A DNA stretch of 26,735 nucleotides from JANNAV01 sp031384695 (lineage in GTDB: Bacteria > Pseudomonadota > Alphaproteobacteria > Rhodobacterales > Rhodobacteraceae), in NCBI GenBank assembly GCA_031384695.1, contig JANNAV010000259.1, forward strand, positions 1 through 26,735. The letters run 5' to 3'. A program made the translations under genes and the position numbers. This document shows, piece after piece, positions 8,112 to 15,620 of this stretch. Under the pieces are notes generated by a model that was not told the origin of the DNA, did no database searches, and saw nothing but the letters and a program-made list of their open reading frames with translations. Every line of letters begins with the position of its first letter. The first letter of the stretch is position 1.

Positions 8112-9602
8112 TCAGACGGTTTCTCCGGCCGAAGCGGCCTGGATCAGGGATTCAGTAGAAAGCTCGACACCCGACAGTTCGCCCACCGGCAAGCCCCGCG
8201 AAAACACGATGGCACGGTGGCAGATGTTGGCTATTTCCTCAAAATCGGTGGAAACCACCAACACCCCCATCCCCGAGGCAAGGGCCTGAAACAGCAGGTG
8301 ATAAATCTCGGCCTTGGCCCCCACATCCACGCCCGCTGTCGGATCTTCGGTGATCAGCAGGCGCCGGTTGGCCCCCAGCCAGCGCCCGACCACCACCTTT
8401 TGCTGATTGCCGCCTGAAAGCGCCTCGATGCTCAAGGTCGGGTCATTGGGCGAAAGCCCCACCTTGGCGCCAACCGCCCGCGCCATCGCGTCTTCGCGGC
8501 GCGGGCGCAGAAAATCAAGCAATGCGCGCCCGGTGGCCGAGGGGTTCAGATAGGCGTTTTCGCGGATGCTCAGGCCGGGGGCGATGCTTTCGTGCACCCG
8601 GTCGCGCGCAACGAAACCGATGCCAGACTGCATCGCCGCCTGCGGGCTGCGCAAATCCGGGTTGCGGCCCTCAAGGCGGATGGTGCCGCGATGGGCAATG
8701 GTGCCAAACAGACTGCGGCCGATATCCTCGTGCCCCGCGCCGCGCAAGCCCGCAAGGCCCAGCACCTCGCCTTGGGCAATCCTGAACGACACCGGCCCTA
8801 CCAGCGGCGTTTGAAGCCCCTCCACCTGCAACACCTCGGGCCCCGGCTGCACGGGGGGGCGGTTGATCTCGCGCGCTTTGCGCCCCACGATCAGCGATAC
8901 CAACTCCTCGGGCGTGGTGTGATCAACGTCGCGCATCCCCACCATCTGGCCATCACGCAATACCGCCACGCGGTCGGCAATCTTGAAAATCTCGTCCAGC
9001 CGGTGACTGACATAGATCATCCCTACTCCACGCGCCTTCAGTGGGCGCAACGCAGCGAACAGCCGCTCCACCTCGTCCGAAGGCAGGCTGGCGGTCGGCT
9101 CGTCCAGCACCAGAAAATCGCATTCCGCCGCCAGCGCGCGTGCAATTGCCACCAGCGATTTCTGCGTCCGCGTCAGGTTGGAAACCCGGGTCGAGGCCGG
9201 AAACTCGGCCTCCACCAGCTTCAGCGCCGCATCCGCCCGCACCTCGGTGCCGCGCCAGTCAATCCGGCGGCCGGTTTTCACATAGCCCAGCGCAAGCGCG
9301 ATATTCTCGGCCACCGTCATCCATTCGATCAACCCCAGATCTTGATGGATGAACGCCACCGCCTGACCGCCCACCTTGCCCGCAACATGGGCATAGGCCA
9401 CACCGTCGATGGAAACCTGCCCCTGATCGGGGCGGTGAATACCACCCAAAACCTTGATCAACGTTGACTTTCCCGCCCCGTTTTCGCCCAGCAACGCCAA
9501 GATCTCGCCGCGCTCCACCCGCAGGGAAACGCCACGCAAAGCCGCCGTGCCACCAAAGGATTTGGCAACGCGATCAAAGAACAGGCCGTCGGTGGCCGAC
9601 AT
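8112..9602 (-). CDS. Sugar/sugar-acid ABC transporter ATPase, double NBD (RbsA-like)
   Basis: A 496-residue tandem ATPase. The first domain has Walker A GENGAGKST (39-47), Walker B FLVLDEPT (163-170) and a degenerate signature NLTRTQ (142-147) in place of LSGGQ. The second domain has a degenerate Walker A (GLRGAGHED, no Lys), an intact LSGGNQQ (395-401) and a Walker B reading LLITEDP (415-421), where most relatives have LDEP. One catalytic-grade site per protein is normal for the RbsA group. It is the first gene of the operon, with GAGGGG upstream of the ATG, and is divergent from the LacI regulator. Confidence 0.92.
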   Translation of the reverse strand: MSATDGLFFDRVAKSFGGTAALRGVSLRVERGEILALLGENGAGKSTLIKVLGGIHRPDQGQVSIDGVAYAHVAGKVGGQAVAFIHQDLGLIEWMTVAENIALALGYVKTGRRIDWRGTEVRADAALKLVEAEFPASTRVSNLTRTQKSLVAIARALAAECDFLVLDEPTASLPSDEVERLFAALRPLKARGVGMIYVSHRLDEIFKIADRVAVLRDGQMVGMRDVDHTTPEELVSLIVGRKAREINRPPVQPGPEVLQVEGLQTPLVGPVSFRIAQGEVLGLAGLRGAGHEDIGRSLFGTIAHRGTIRLEGRNPDLRSPQAAMQSGIGFVARDRVHESIAPGLSIRENAYLNPSATGRALLDFLRPRREDAMARAVGAKVGLSPNDPTLSIEALSGGNQQKVVVGRWLGANRRLLITEDPTAGVDVGAKAEIYHLLFQALASGMGVLVVSTDFEEIANICHRAIVFSRGLPVGELSGVELSTESLIQAASAGETV

Positions 9603-9662
9603 TCAAAGCCCCTCTCAAGAAAGACCCCTCCCAGGGCTGGTGTCACTGTACTTTTGACAGGT

Positions 9663-9672
9663 TTACCGGTAA
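9663..9672. promoter_or_regulatory. LacI/GntR-type operator candidate TTACCGGTAA
   Basis: A perfect 10-bp palindrome with a central CG, the hallmark of LacI-family operators. Its core equals the E. coli GntR/IdnR operator core (TTACCGGTAA). It lies 3 bases after a plus-strand TTGACA and close to the likely start point of the minus-strand ABC operon. Confidence 0.6.
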
Positions 9673-9719
9673 CGTAGCTCCAAGTTGGCAACAGCGGCTC
9701 CGCCTGTCAAGACGGAAAA

Positions 9720-9731
9720 GTTATCGATAAC
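9720..9731. promoter_or_regulatory. LacI/GntR-type operator candidate GTTATCGATAAC
   Basis: A perfect 12-bp palindrome, identical to the one at 15572-15583 and differing from the neighbouring TTACCGGTAA by two symmetric changes. It sits 24 bases before the lacI ATG and upstream of the minus-strand -35 element. Confidence 0.68.
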
Positions 9732-9754
9732 ACAACTTGCGCCCAAGGAACCGG

Positions 9755-10762
9755 ATGGAGCGGATAAGCAAAGCAAATCTGGAAGATATCGCCCGCGCCA
9801 CCGGTGTGTCCAAGATGACGGTCAGCCGGGTTTTGCGCGGTGCCAGCGGTTTTTCCGAGGAAACCCGCCTGCGCGTCACCACCGAAGCCGCCCGGGTGGC
9901 CTATGTGCCGAATCGGCTGGCGGCGGCTTTTGGCTCTGATGCGGCCTCTACTCTGGTGGGGGTCTGCGTGCCGCGCCTGACATCGGGCCTGTTTGGCCAC
10001 GTGCTGGACGGCATCGACCGGGCGCTGTCGCGGCTTGGCTATCAAACGATGATCGGCAGCCACAACCACTCGATCGAACAGGAAGAGGCGTGGGTGCGCG
10101 CCGTCGTCTCGTGGCGGCCAGCGGGCGTCATCCTGTCGGGGCGCAACCATACCGGCGGCACGGTTGATCTGTTGCGCAATGCAGGCATGCCGGTGGTGGA
10201 AATCTGGGATCTGACCACCTCGCCCATCGACATGGCAGTCGGCTTTTCGCATTTCGATTGCGGGGTCGAGATGGGCCGCTTCCTGATCCGCAAAGGCCGC
10301 AGGCGCGCAGGATTTATTGGCGCGTCAAACCGTGCCGACGTGATGGGTCTGGCGCGGCTTGAAGGGTTCAGTTCTGCCTTTGCCCGCGCGGGCCATGCGT
10401 TGCAAGATCACGAGATTCTGCACGACAGCCCCGGTTTTTACGCAGGGTATTACGGGCTTGAAACCCTGCTCGCCCGCAGCCCCGCGCTGGATGTGGTCTA
10501 TTTTCACAATGACGAGATGGCCATCGGCGGCCTTGCCTATGCGCAGGCGCAAGGCATTTCAGTGCCCGGCAAACTCGGCATTGTGGGCTGGGGCGGCATG
10601 GAGGCGGCCTCGGTCTTGCCGCGCCGCCTGACCACTACCGTGGTGCCCACCACCGCCATCGGCAAAGCTGCCGCCGAAGGTCTGGTCGCCAGACTGAAGG
10701 GCGAGCATTGCGAGGATGTGGTGGCCATCGCCACCCGCCTTGTACCCGGCGAAACCGGCTGA
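9755..10762 (+). CDS. LacI-family transcriptional regulator (GntR/IdnR-like)
   Basis: A 335-residue repressor. The N-terminal helix-turn-helix reads LEDIARATGVSKMTVSRVLRG (about 9-29). The hinge follows near residue 50, and then comes a periplasmic-binding-protein-like sensor domain with PVVEIWDL and the C-terminal GIVGWGG segment. The ATG at 9755 follows AAGGAA at 9745-9750; an in-frame TTG at 9737 is less likely. The gene is divergent from the ABC importer and converges on gnd with only 2 nt between the stops. By family and operators it should sense gluconate, idonate or a phosphorylated derivative; the ligand is not readable. Confidence 0.92.
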   Translation: MERISKANLEDIARATGVSKMTVSRVLRGASGFSEETRLRVTTEAARVAYVPNRLAAAFGSDAASTLVGVCVPRLTSGLFGHVLDGIDRALSRLGYQTMIGSHNHSIEQEEAWVRAVVSWRPAGVILSGRNHTGGTVDLLRNAGMPVVEIWDLTTSPIDMAVGFSHFDCGVEMGRFLIRKGRRRAGFIGASNRADVMGLARLEGFSSAFARAGHALQDHEILHDSPGFYAGYYGLETLLARSPALDVVYFHNDEMAIGGLAYAQAQGISVPGKLGIVGWGGMEAASVLPRRLTTTVVPTTAIGKAAAEGLVARLKGEHCEDVVAIATRLVPGETG

Positions 10763-10764
10763 AC

Positions 10765-12180
10765 TTACATGCCGTGGCCGTCCCATGGCCCGTGCAAGCC
10801 CGCGCCGCCGTCGATCCGCTCGAACCCGTGCGCGCCAAAGAAATCGCGCTGCGCCTGAATCATGTTGGCGGTTGAGCGGCCGGTGCGCATCATGTCGAAC
10901 CACGCAAGCCCCGAGGCAAGCGCGGGCATCGCCAATCCGTGCCGCGCGGCTTCCGCCACCACCGCGCGCAGGCCGCCGTGGCTGGCCTTCAGATGGGCGG
11001 CAAAAAACGGCGCCAGCAGCAGATTGCGCCCGCCATCCTCGGCAAGTGCCGTGGCCATATCGTTCAGCATCCCCGAACGGATGATGCACCCCTCGCGCCA
11101 AACCCTTGCAATCGCAGGCAATTGCATCGGCCACCCCATCGCCTTTCCCGCAGCCGAGATCATCGCAAAACCCTGCGCATAGCACAGGATCTTCCCCGCA
11201 ATCATCGCCTGTTCCAGCATCGCCAGCGTCACACTCCCCTCCGGCAGCCGCACCGGTGCCGCGCCATAAACCGCCTCGCCCGCCAGCCGCTCTTCCAGCC
11301 GCGACGACAGGTTGCGCGCCATAACCGCGGCCTCGATGGCGGGGATCGGCGCTGCAAGGTGTTGCGCCTCGATCACCGTCCAGCGCCCGGTGCCCTTTTG
11401 CCCGGCCCGGTCCAGGATCACATCCAGCATCGCGCGCCCGGTGACAGGATCGACCGCCGCCGCCACCTCGCCCGATATCTCGATCAGATAGGATTGCAGT
11501 ACGCCCGCATTCCATTGGCGAAAGGTGGCGGCGATCTCGGGCGCGGGCATCGCCAGTCCGTCGCGCATCACGCCGTAAACCTCGGCGATCATTTGCATAT
11601 CAGCGTATTCAATGCCGTTGTGCACCGCTTTTACAAAGTGGCCCGCCCCCGCCGGCCCCATATAATCGGCACAGGGCTCGCCCTCATAGCGCGCCGCAAT
11701 CGCGTTCATCACCGGGGCAACGCGGTCCCAGTCGGCACGCGCGCCGCCGCCCATGATGGCGGGGCCATGGCGCGCGCCCTCTTCACCGCCCGAAACCCCG
11801 ATCCCCATAAAGCGCGGGCCAGCCACAGCAGCCTCGGCGGAACGGCGGTTTGTGTCGTGAAACAGCGCATTGCCCGCGTCGATGATCAGATCATCAGCCC
11901 CCAGCAATGGCCGCAGCGCCGCGATCTGGTCATCCACCGGCTGCCCCGCTGGCACCATCAGGATAATCGCCCGTGGTGGCCGGATGGCCGCCACCAGATC
12001 GGCCAGCGTTTCGGTGGGGATGATGCGCGGTGACAGCCCCCCCGCCTCGGCCTTGAAGGCGTGCGTTACCGAAGTGGTGCGGTTCCACACCGCGATTGCA
12101 AAGCCCTTCTCCGCTATGTTCAGCGCCAGCGCTGCCCCCATCGTGCCAAGGCCGATCAGGCCAATTTCCGCATCGCTCAT
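10765..12180 (-). CDS. gnd: 6-phosphogluconate dehydrogenase, decarboxylating
   Basis: A 471-residue enzyme, full length for the long form of the family. It converts 6-phosphogluconate and NADP+ to ribulose-5-phosphate and CO2. Visible are the cofactor fold GLIGLGTMG (7-15) with NRT (33-35), the substrate-binding GVSGGEEGAR (128-137), catalytic Lys184 and Glu191 with Asn188 (KAVHNGIEYADMQ), and the C-terminal ANMIQAQRDFFGAHGFER block. Its start overlaps the lactonase stop by 4 nt, so the two are translated together. A catabolic gnd beside gluconokinase recalls the Bacillus gnt operon. Confidence 0.94.
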   Translation of the reverse strand: MSDAEIGLIGLGTMGAALALNIAEKGFAIAVWNRTTSVTHAFKAEAGGLSPRIIPTETLADLVAAIRPPRAIILMVPAGQPVDDQIAALRPLLGADDLIIDAGNALFHDTNRRSAEAAVAGPRFMGIGVSGGEEGARHGPAIMGGGARADWDRVAPVMNAIAARYEGEPCADYMGPAGAGHFVKAVHNGIEYADMQMIAEVYGVMRDGLAMPAPEIAATFRQWNAGVLQSYLIEISGEVAAAVDPVTGRAMLDVILDRAGQKGTGRWTVIEAQHLAAPIPAIEAAVMARNLSSRLEERLAGEAVYGAAPVRLPEGSVTLAMLEQAMIAGKILCYAQGFAMISAAGKAMGWPMQLPAIARVWREGCIIRSGMLNDMATALAEDGGRNLLLAPFFAAHLKASHGGLRAVVAEAARHGLAMPALASGLAWFDMMRTGRSTANMIQAQRDFFGAHGFERIDGGAGLHGPWDGHGM

Positions 12181-13070
12181 GGTCTTTGCACTCCGCTTCG
12201 GTTCAGGGTGATGCAGTACAGGCTGCTTGTCGCGGTGATGAAAAGCTGATGCTTGGCCCGGCCGCCGAAACACAGGTTGGAAACCAGCTCCGGCACCAGA
12301 ATCTTGCCCATCAGATGCCCGTCGGGGGCGATGCAATGCACCCCGTCCGCCGCCGAGGACCAAAGATTGCCGTCGCGGTCCACCCGGATGCCATCGGCAC
12401 AGCCGGGGCTGATGGTGTGAAACACCGCACTACCCTTTGGTCGCCCCGAGGCCATATCAACCACCCGGATATGCTGCGGATCGGGCTGAAACATCCGCCC
12501 GGTGTCGGCGACGTAAAGCCTGCTTTCGTCGGGTGAAAACGCGAGGCCGTTGGGGCAGTTGAAGTCGGTCAGCACCGCCTCGATACGGCCATCAGGATCA
12601 ACCCGGTAGACGTTGCAGGGCAGTTCCTGCGCCGATCTGAACCCCTCGTAATCCGTCAAAATCCCGTAATGCGGATCGGTAAACCAGATCGCACCATCCG
12701 AATGCACCACCACATCATTGGGTGAATTCAACGGCTTGCCCTGATATCCATCGGCGATCACGGTGATACTGCCATCCCATTCCGTCCGCGTCACCCGCCG
12801 CGTTCCATGCTCGCACGACACCAGCCGCCCTTGCCTGTCACGCGTGTGGCCGTTGCTGTAATTCGACGGCGCACGGTAGGTAGTGATACCGGCCTCGGGC
12901 GCCCACCTCAGGATCCGGTTGCCGGGGATATCGGAAAACAGCAGGCACCCGGCATCACCGAACCATACCGGCCCTTCCAGCCAGTCAAAGCCGCCTGCCA
13001 GCTTTTTCACCGGCGCATTGCCCAGCACATAGGTGGCGAAAACCGGGTCGATGATCTCAAAGAATGCCAT
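12177..13070 (-). CDS. SMP-30/gluconolactonase-family lactonase
   Basis: A 297-residue six-bladed propeller hydrolase predicted to open a sugar lactone such as D-glucono-1,5-lactone to the free acid. Likely metal ligands are Glu32 (LEGPVW), Asn118 (NSPNDVV), Asn174 (CPNGLAFSPDE) and Asp189 (YVADTG). No signal peptide is seen, so it is cytoplasmic. The start at 13070 (MAFFEIID) has AAAGG about 8 nt upstream; an in-frame start at 13130 would run back across the divergent promoter region. The exact lactone is uncertain: gluconolactone fits the neighbours, but other aldonolactones are possible. Confidence 0.88.
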   Translation of the reverse strand: MAFFEIIDPVFATYVLGNAPVKKLAGGFDWLEGPVWFGDAGCLLFSDIPGNRILRWAPEAGITTYRAPSNYSNGHTRDRQGRLVSCEHGTRRVTRTEWDGSITVIADGYQGKPLNSPNDVVVHSDGAIWFTDPHYGILTDYEGFRSAQELPCNVYRVDPDGRIEAVLTDFNCPNGLAFSPDESRLYVADTGRMFQPDPQHIRVVDMASGRPKGSAVFHTISPGCADGIRVDRDGNLWSSAADGVHCIAPDGHLMGKILVPELVSNLCFGGRAKHQLFITATSSLYCITLNRSGVQRP

Positions 13071-13113
13071 GGCGCAGCCTTTCGAACGGGGTATATCGGC
13101 AGTGATAGCAGCA

Positions 13114-13126
13114 GTTTTGCCAAAAC
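13114..13126. promoter_or_regulatory. Inverted repeat GTTTTG-C-CAAAAC in a divergent promoter region
   Basis: A perfect 6+1+6 inverted repeat in the 71-bp gap between the minus-strand lactonase gene and the plus-strand GlcG-like gene. It is too tight for a hairpin, so a protein-binding site is the simpler reading. It differs from the GTTATCGATAAC palindromes, so another regulator may be involved, or it may be chance. Confidence 0.35.
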
Positions 13127-13141
13127 CCAAAGGACCGCAAG

Positions 13142-13564
13142 ATGAGTTTCACCAAACCCGCGCTGCTGCTGACCGATGACGCGGTGCTGACCATGCTGGC
13201 CGCCGCGCAAAGCCGCGCCTCCGAGATGGGCCAGCCGCAGTGCATTGTGATCGTTGATACCAGTGCGGTGGTGCTGGGTTCGCTGCGGATGGCGGGGGCG
13301 CGGGTGCTGTCGTACCGCTCCGCACGCGCCAAGGCCGAAACTGCCGCCTCGACCGGCAACCCCAGCAGTGCTTTGGCCGAGGCGGTGCGCATCACCATCG
13401 CCCTTGCCACCGAAGGCGGCATGACAGGGCTGCCCGGCGGCTTACCGATCCGCATCGGCGGCGTGCTGCTGGGCGGCATCGGCATAGGCTCGGGCACCGG
13501 CGCGCAAGACGAGGTTGTGGCCCGCGCCGCCCTTGCCGCCATTGGTGCTGATCCGGTCAACTGA
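13142..13564 (+). CDS. GlcG/HbpS family protein (DUF336-type)
   Basis: A 140-residue small protein with the family layout: helical N-terminus, VIVDTSAVVLGSLRM strand region, RARAKAETAA, then a glycine-rich GGLPIRIGGVLLGGIGIGSG and a final helix. Family members are found beside glycolate, diol and sugar-acid oxidation genes, and some bind haem or cobalamin-related ligands; the biochemical role is generally unknown. AAAGGA lies upstream of the ATG. It is the only + strand gene among these minus-strand catabolic genes, and its last 8 nt overlap the 3' end of the convergent idonate dehydrogenase gene. Confidence 0.85.
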   Translation: MSFTKPALLLTDDAVLTMLAAAQSRASEMGQPQCIVIVDTSAVVLGSLRMAGARVLSYRSARAKAETAASTGNPSSALAEAVRITIALATEGGMTGLPGGLPIRIGGVLLGGIGIGSGTGAQDEVVARAALAAIGADPVN

Positions 13565-14588
13565 ACACGATCTGCGCTTTCATGGCTTGTGTTCGGTCAG
13601 ACGCCAGCTTGAAGGCGGTTTCCGCCTGATCCAGTGCGATGCTGTGGGTGATCAGCGGCTTCACATCAATCAAGCCCGCCTGCATCAGGCCCACGCCCAG
13701 CGCAAATTCGCCGTGAAACCGGAAAGACCCTTTCAACTCCAGCTCCTTGGCGGTGATCGCCATCATCGGCAGGCTCATGTCGCCACCAAGCCCCAGTTGC
13801 AGGATCATCCCGCGTGGCCGCAGCGCCGCAATGCCTGCAACCAGCGCCGGAGCGGCGCCGGAGCATTCATATAACACATCGAAATAGCCCTTATGGGCGT
13901 GATACTCCGCCAAACCCTCCGGCCCGGTCACCATGTTGATCGCCCGGTCCGCCCCCACCCGCCGCGCCATCGCCAGCGTAAAGTCGGAAAGATCGGTCAC
14001 CACGATCTCGGCCGCCCCCGCCCGGCGCGCGGCCAGTATCGCCAGCGCCCCGATCGGCCCACAGCCGGTGATCAGCACCCGTTTGCCCAGCATCGACCCC
14101 GCGCGCTGCGTCGCGTGCAACACCACCGCCAGCGGTTCCGCCATCGCGGCCTCGCCCGGCGTCAGCCCGTCAGCGGGCACGCATTGGCTGGCATCGGCCA
14201 CCAGAACCTCGCGGAACGCGCCCTGAATATGCGGAAAGGGCATGGCCGAGCCATAGAACCGCATGTTCAGGCAGTGGTTCTGCAACCCTTCACGGCAATA
14301 GCGGCAGGCACTGCACGGCCTGCTGGGCGATACCGCCACCAACTGGCCAAGGTGCAGCCCCTCAACCTCTGCGCCCAGTTCTGTCACATAGGCCGAAACC
14401 TCGTGCCCCAGAATCATCGGCTGCTTCAGGCGGATCGCACCAAAGCCGCCGTGGTTGTAATAGTGCAAATCCGAGCCGCACACCCCCCCGGTGGCCAGCC
14501 GCAACCGTACCTTCCCCGGCCCCACCGCCTCGTCAGGCTGGTCCTCAATGCGCAGATCATGGGCTGCATGGATGACGATGGCTTTCAT
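13557..14588 (-). CDS. idnD: L-idonate 5-dehydrogenase, zinc-dependent MDR family
   Basis: A 343-residue medium-chain alcohol dehydrogenase, the same length as E. coli IdnD. It should oxidise L-idonate to 5-keto-D-gluconate. Visible are catalytic-zinc residues Cys37 and His62-Glu63 (GHE), structural-zinc cysteines 92, 95, 98 and 106, and the nucleotide motif GCGPIG (175-180). The HYYNHGGFGAIRLKQPMILGHE segment is typical of IdnD-like enzymes and is given here as its key motif only. Its ATG overlaps the stop of the upstream hydroxyacid dehydrogenase by 4 nt. L-sorbose or other polyol activity cannot be excluded. Confidence 0.88.
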   Translation of the reverse strand: MKAIVIHAAHDLRIEDQPDEAVGPGKVRLRLATGGVCGSDLHYYNHGGFGAIRLKQPMILGHEVSAYVTELGAEVEGLHLGQLVAVSPSRPCSACRYCREGLQNHCLNMRFYGSAMPFPHIQGAFREVLVADASQCVPADGLTPGEAAMAEPLAVVLHATQRAGSMLGKRVLITGCGPIGALAILAARRAGAAEIVVTDLSDFTLAMARRVGADRAINMVTGPEGLAEYHAHKGYFDVLYECSGAAPALVAGIAALRPRGMILQLGLGGDMSLPMMAITAKELELKGSFRFHGEFALGVGLMQAGLIDVKPLITHSIALDQAETAFKLASDRTQAMKAQIVFS

Positions 14589-15532
14589 GCCAGCACCGGC
14601 GTCAGCAAAGGCTGGCCTGCGAAATGCGCCAGCAGATTGCCGCGCACCAGATCGCCCATCGCGCGGCGCGTCTCGAACGTCCCCGAGGAATGATGCGGCT
14701 GCAACAACACGTTTTTCAACGCCAGAAAGCGCGGGTTCAGCGCCGGCTCGCCCTCAAACACATCCAGCGCCGCCGACCCCAGCCCCCCCGTTTCCAGCGC
14801 GTCGAGCAGTGCCGCCTCGTCCACATTCGCCGCCCGCGAAATATTGATCAGCATGCCCCGCGGCCCCAGCGCGCGGATCACCTCCGCATTGACGATATGG
14901 CGGGTCGAGGCATTGGCCAGCGCCGTCACAAACAGAAAATCAGAGCGCGCCGCCAGTGCTACCGGATCGGCAATGAACGCCCAGCCCGGCGCATCCTTGG
15001 GCCCACGCGCCGAATAGGCGATGTCCATGCCAAAGCCCGCCAGCCGCTTGCCCACCTCATGGCCGATCCGCCCCAGCCCCAGAATACCGGCCCGCTGGCC
15101 CCAGACGCGCCGCTGCAACGGATAATTGCCGCGCGCGGCCCAGGACCCATCCCGCGCCCAAGCCTCGGCACCGTGCATCCCGCGCGCGGCACTCAGCATC
15201 ATCGCCACCCCCAGATCGGCGCAATCGCCGTTCAGCACATCGGGCGTGTTGCTCACCTGAATGCCCCGCGCCTTTGCCGCCACCATATCCACCGCATCAT
15301 AGCCCACCCCGTAAACCGAGATCAGCCGAAGCTGTGGGCAAGCCGCGATAATCGCCGCATTCGCCCCCAGATCACCCCGGGTGGCAATCGCCTCGATCTG
15401 CGGCCCCACCTCGGCCAGAAAGGCCACCTTATCTGCCGCCTCGAAATAGCGGTGCAGCGTGAAGGCGGCATCCAGCGGCCCCTGATCCCAGTCCGGGTAC
15501 GCGCCTATCTGCAGGACATGAGGCTTGTGCAT
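14585..15532 (-). CDS. D-isomer 2-hydroxyacid dehydrogenase, 2-ketogluconate reductase-like
   Basis: A 315-residue NAD(P)-dependent 2-hydroxyacid dehydrogenase. The cofactor motif is GLGRIG (152-157). The catalytic triad is Arg233 (NISRAANVDE), Glu262 (EGEP) and His280 (QPHHSSGT). Family members reduce 2-ketogluconate to gluconate, or glyoxylate/hydroxypyruvate; the idonate/gluconate setting favours 2-ketogluconate (inference). The start at 15532 follows GGAG on the minus strand. It is the first gene of a two-gene unit with idnD and is divergent from the gluconate 5-dehydrogenase operon across an 88-bp gap with one operator. Confidence 0.87.
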   Translation of the reverse strand: MHKPHVLQIGAYPDWDQGPLDAAFTLHRYFEAADKVAFLAEVGPQIEAIATRGDLGANAAIIAACPQLRLISVYGVGYDAVDMVAAKARGIQVSNTPDVLNGDCADLGVAMMLSAARGMHGAEAWARDGSWAARGNYPLQRRVWGQRAGILGLGRIGHEVGKRLAGFGMDIAYSARGPKDAPGWAFIADPVALAARSDFLFVTALANASTRHIVNAEVIRALGPRGMLINISRAANVDEAALLDALETGGLGSAALDVFEGEPALNPRFLALKNVLLQPHHSSGTFETRRAMGDLVRGNLLAHFAGQPLLTPVLA

Positions 15533-15559
15533 TTTCGGGCTCCGCGCATTGATGGTCGC

Positions 15560-15588
15560 TTGACAGGCATTGTTATCGATAACATAAA
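15560..15588 (+). promoter_or_regulatory. Promoter of the gluconate 5-dehydrogenase/gluconokinase operon
   Basis: A consensus -35 TTGACA (15560-15565), a 17-bp spacer and a -10 CATAAA (15583-15588, 4 of 6) lie upstream of the ATG at 15621. The spacer contains most of a perfect 12-bp LacI-type palindrome, so bound repressor would block RNA polymerase. The promoter is inferred from consensus and position. Confidence 0.58.
15572..15583. promoter_or_regulatory. LacI/GntR-type operator GTTATCGATAAC
   Basis: A perfect 12-bp palindrome, identical to the one at 9720-9731. It lies between the -35 and -10 of the plus-strand promoter and is 40 bases from the divergent 2-hydroxyacid dehydrogenase start, so it could control both directions. 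Confidence 0.75.
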
Positions 15589-15620
15589 CGCCGTTGAAAC
15601 GATTTGTCGAGAGGGAAAGC

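Larger units (their letters stand above)
9654..9731. promoter_or_regulatory. Divergent control region of the ABC operon and lacI gene
   Basis: The 152-bp gap (9603-9754) holds a TTGACA on the + strand (9654-9659), a TTGACA on the - strand (9710-9705) and two palindromic operator candidates. The minus-strand -35 has only a weak -10 (CAACTT) at 17-bp spacing. No convincing -10 follows the plus-strand one. The two palindromes are centred 58 bp apart and bracket the minus-strand promoter, a layout that would suit repression by a LacI dimer or by looping. Promoter strength and start sites are inferred. Confidence 0.5.

Noticed and set aside
9654..9682. Strong plus-strand promoter for the first lacI gene
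   Set aside because: The TTGACA is good, but the hexamer 17 bp downstream (GCTCCA) does not resemble a -10, so I kept it only as part of the divergent control region.
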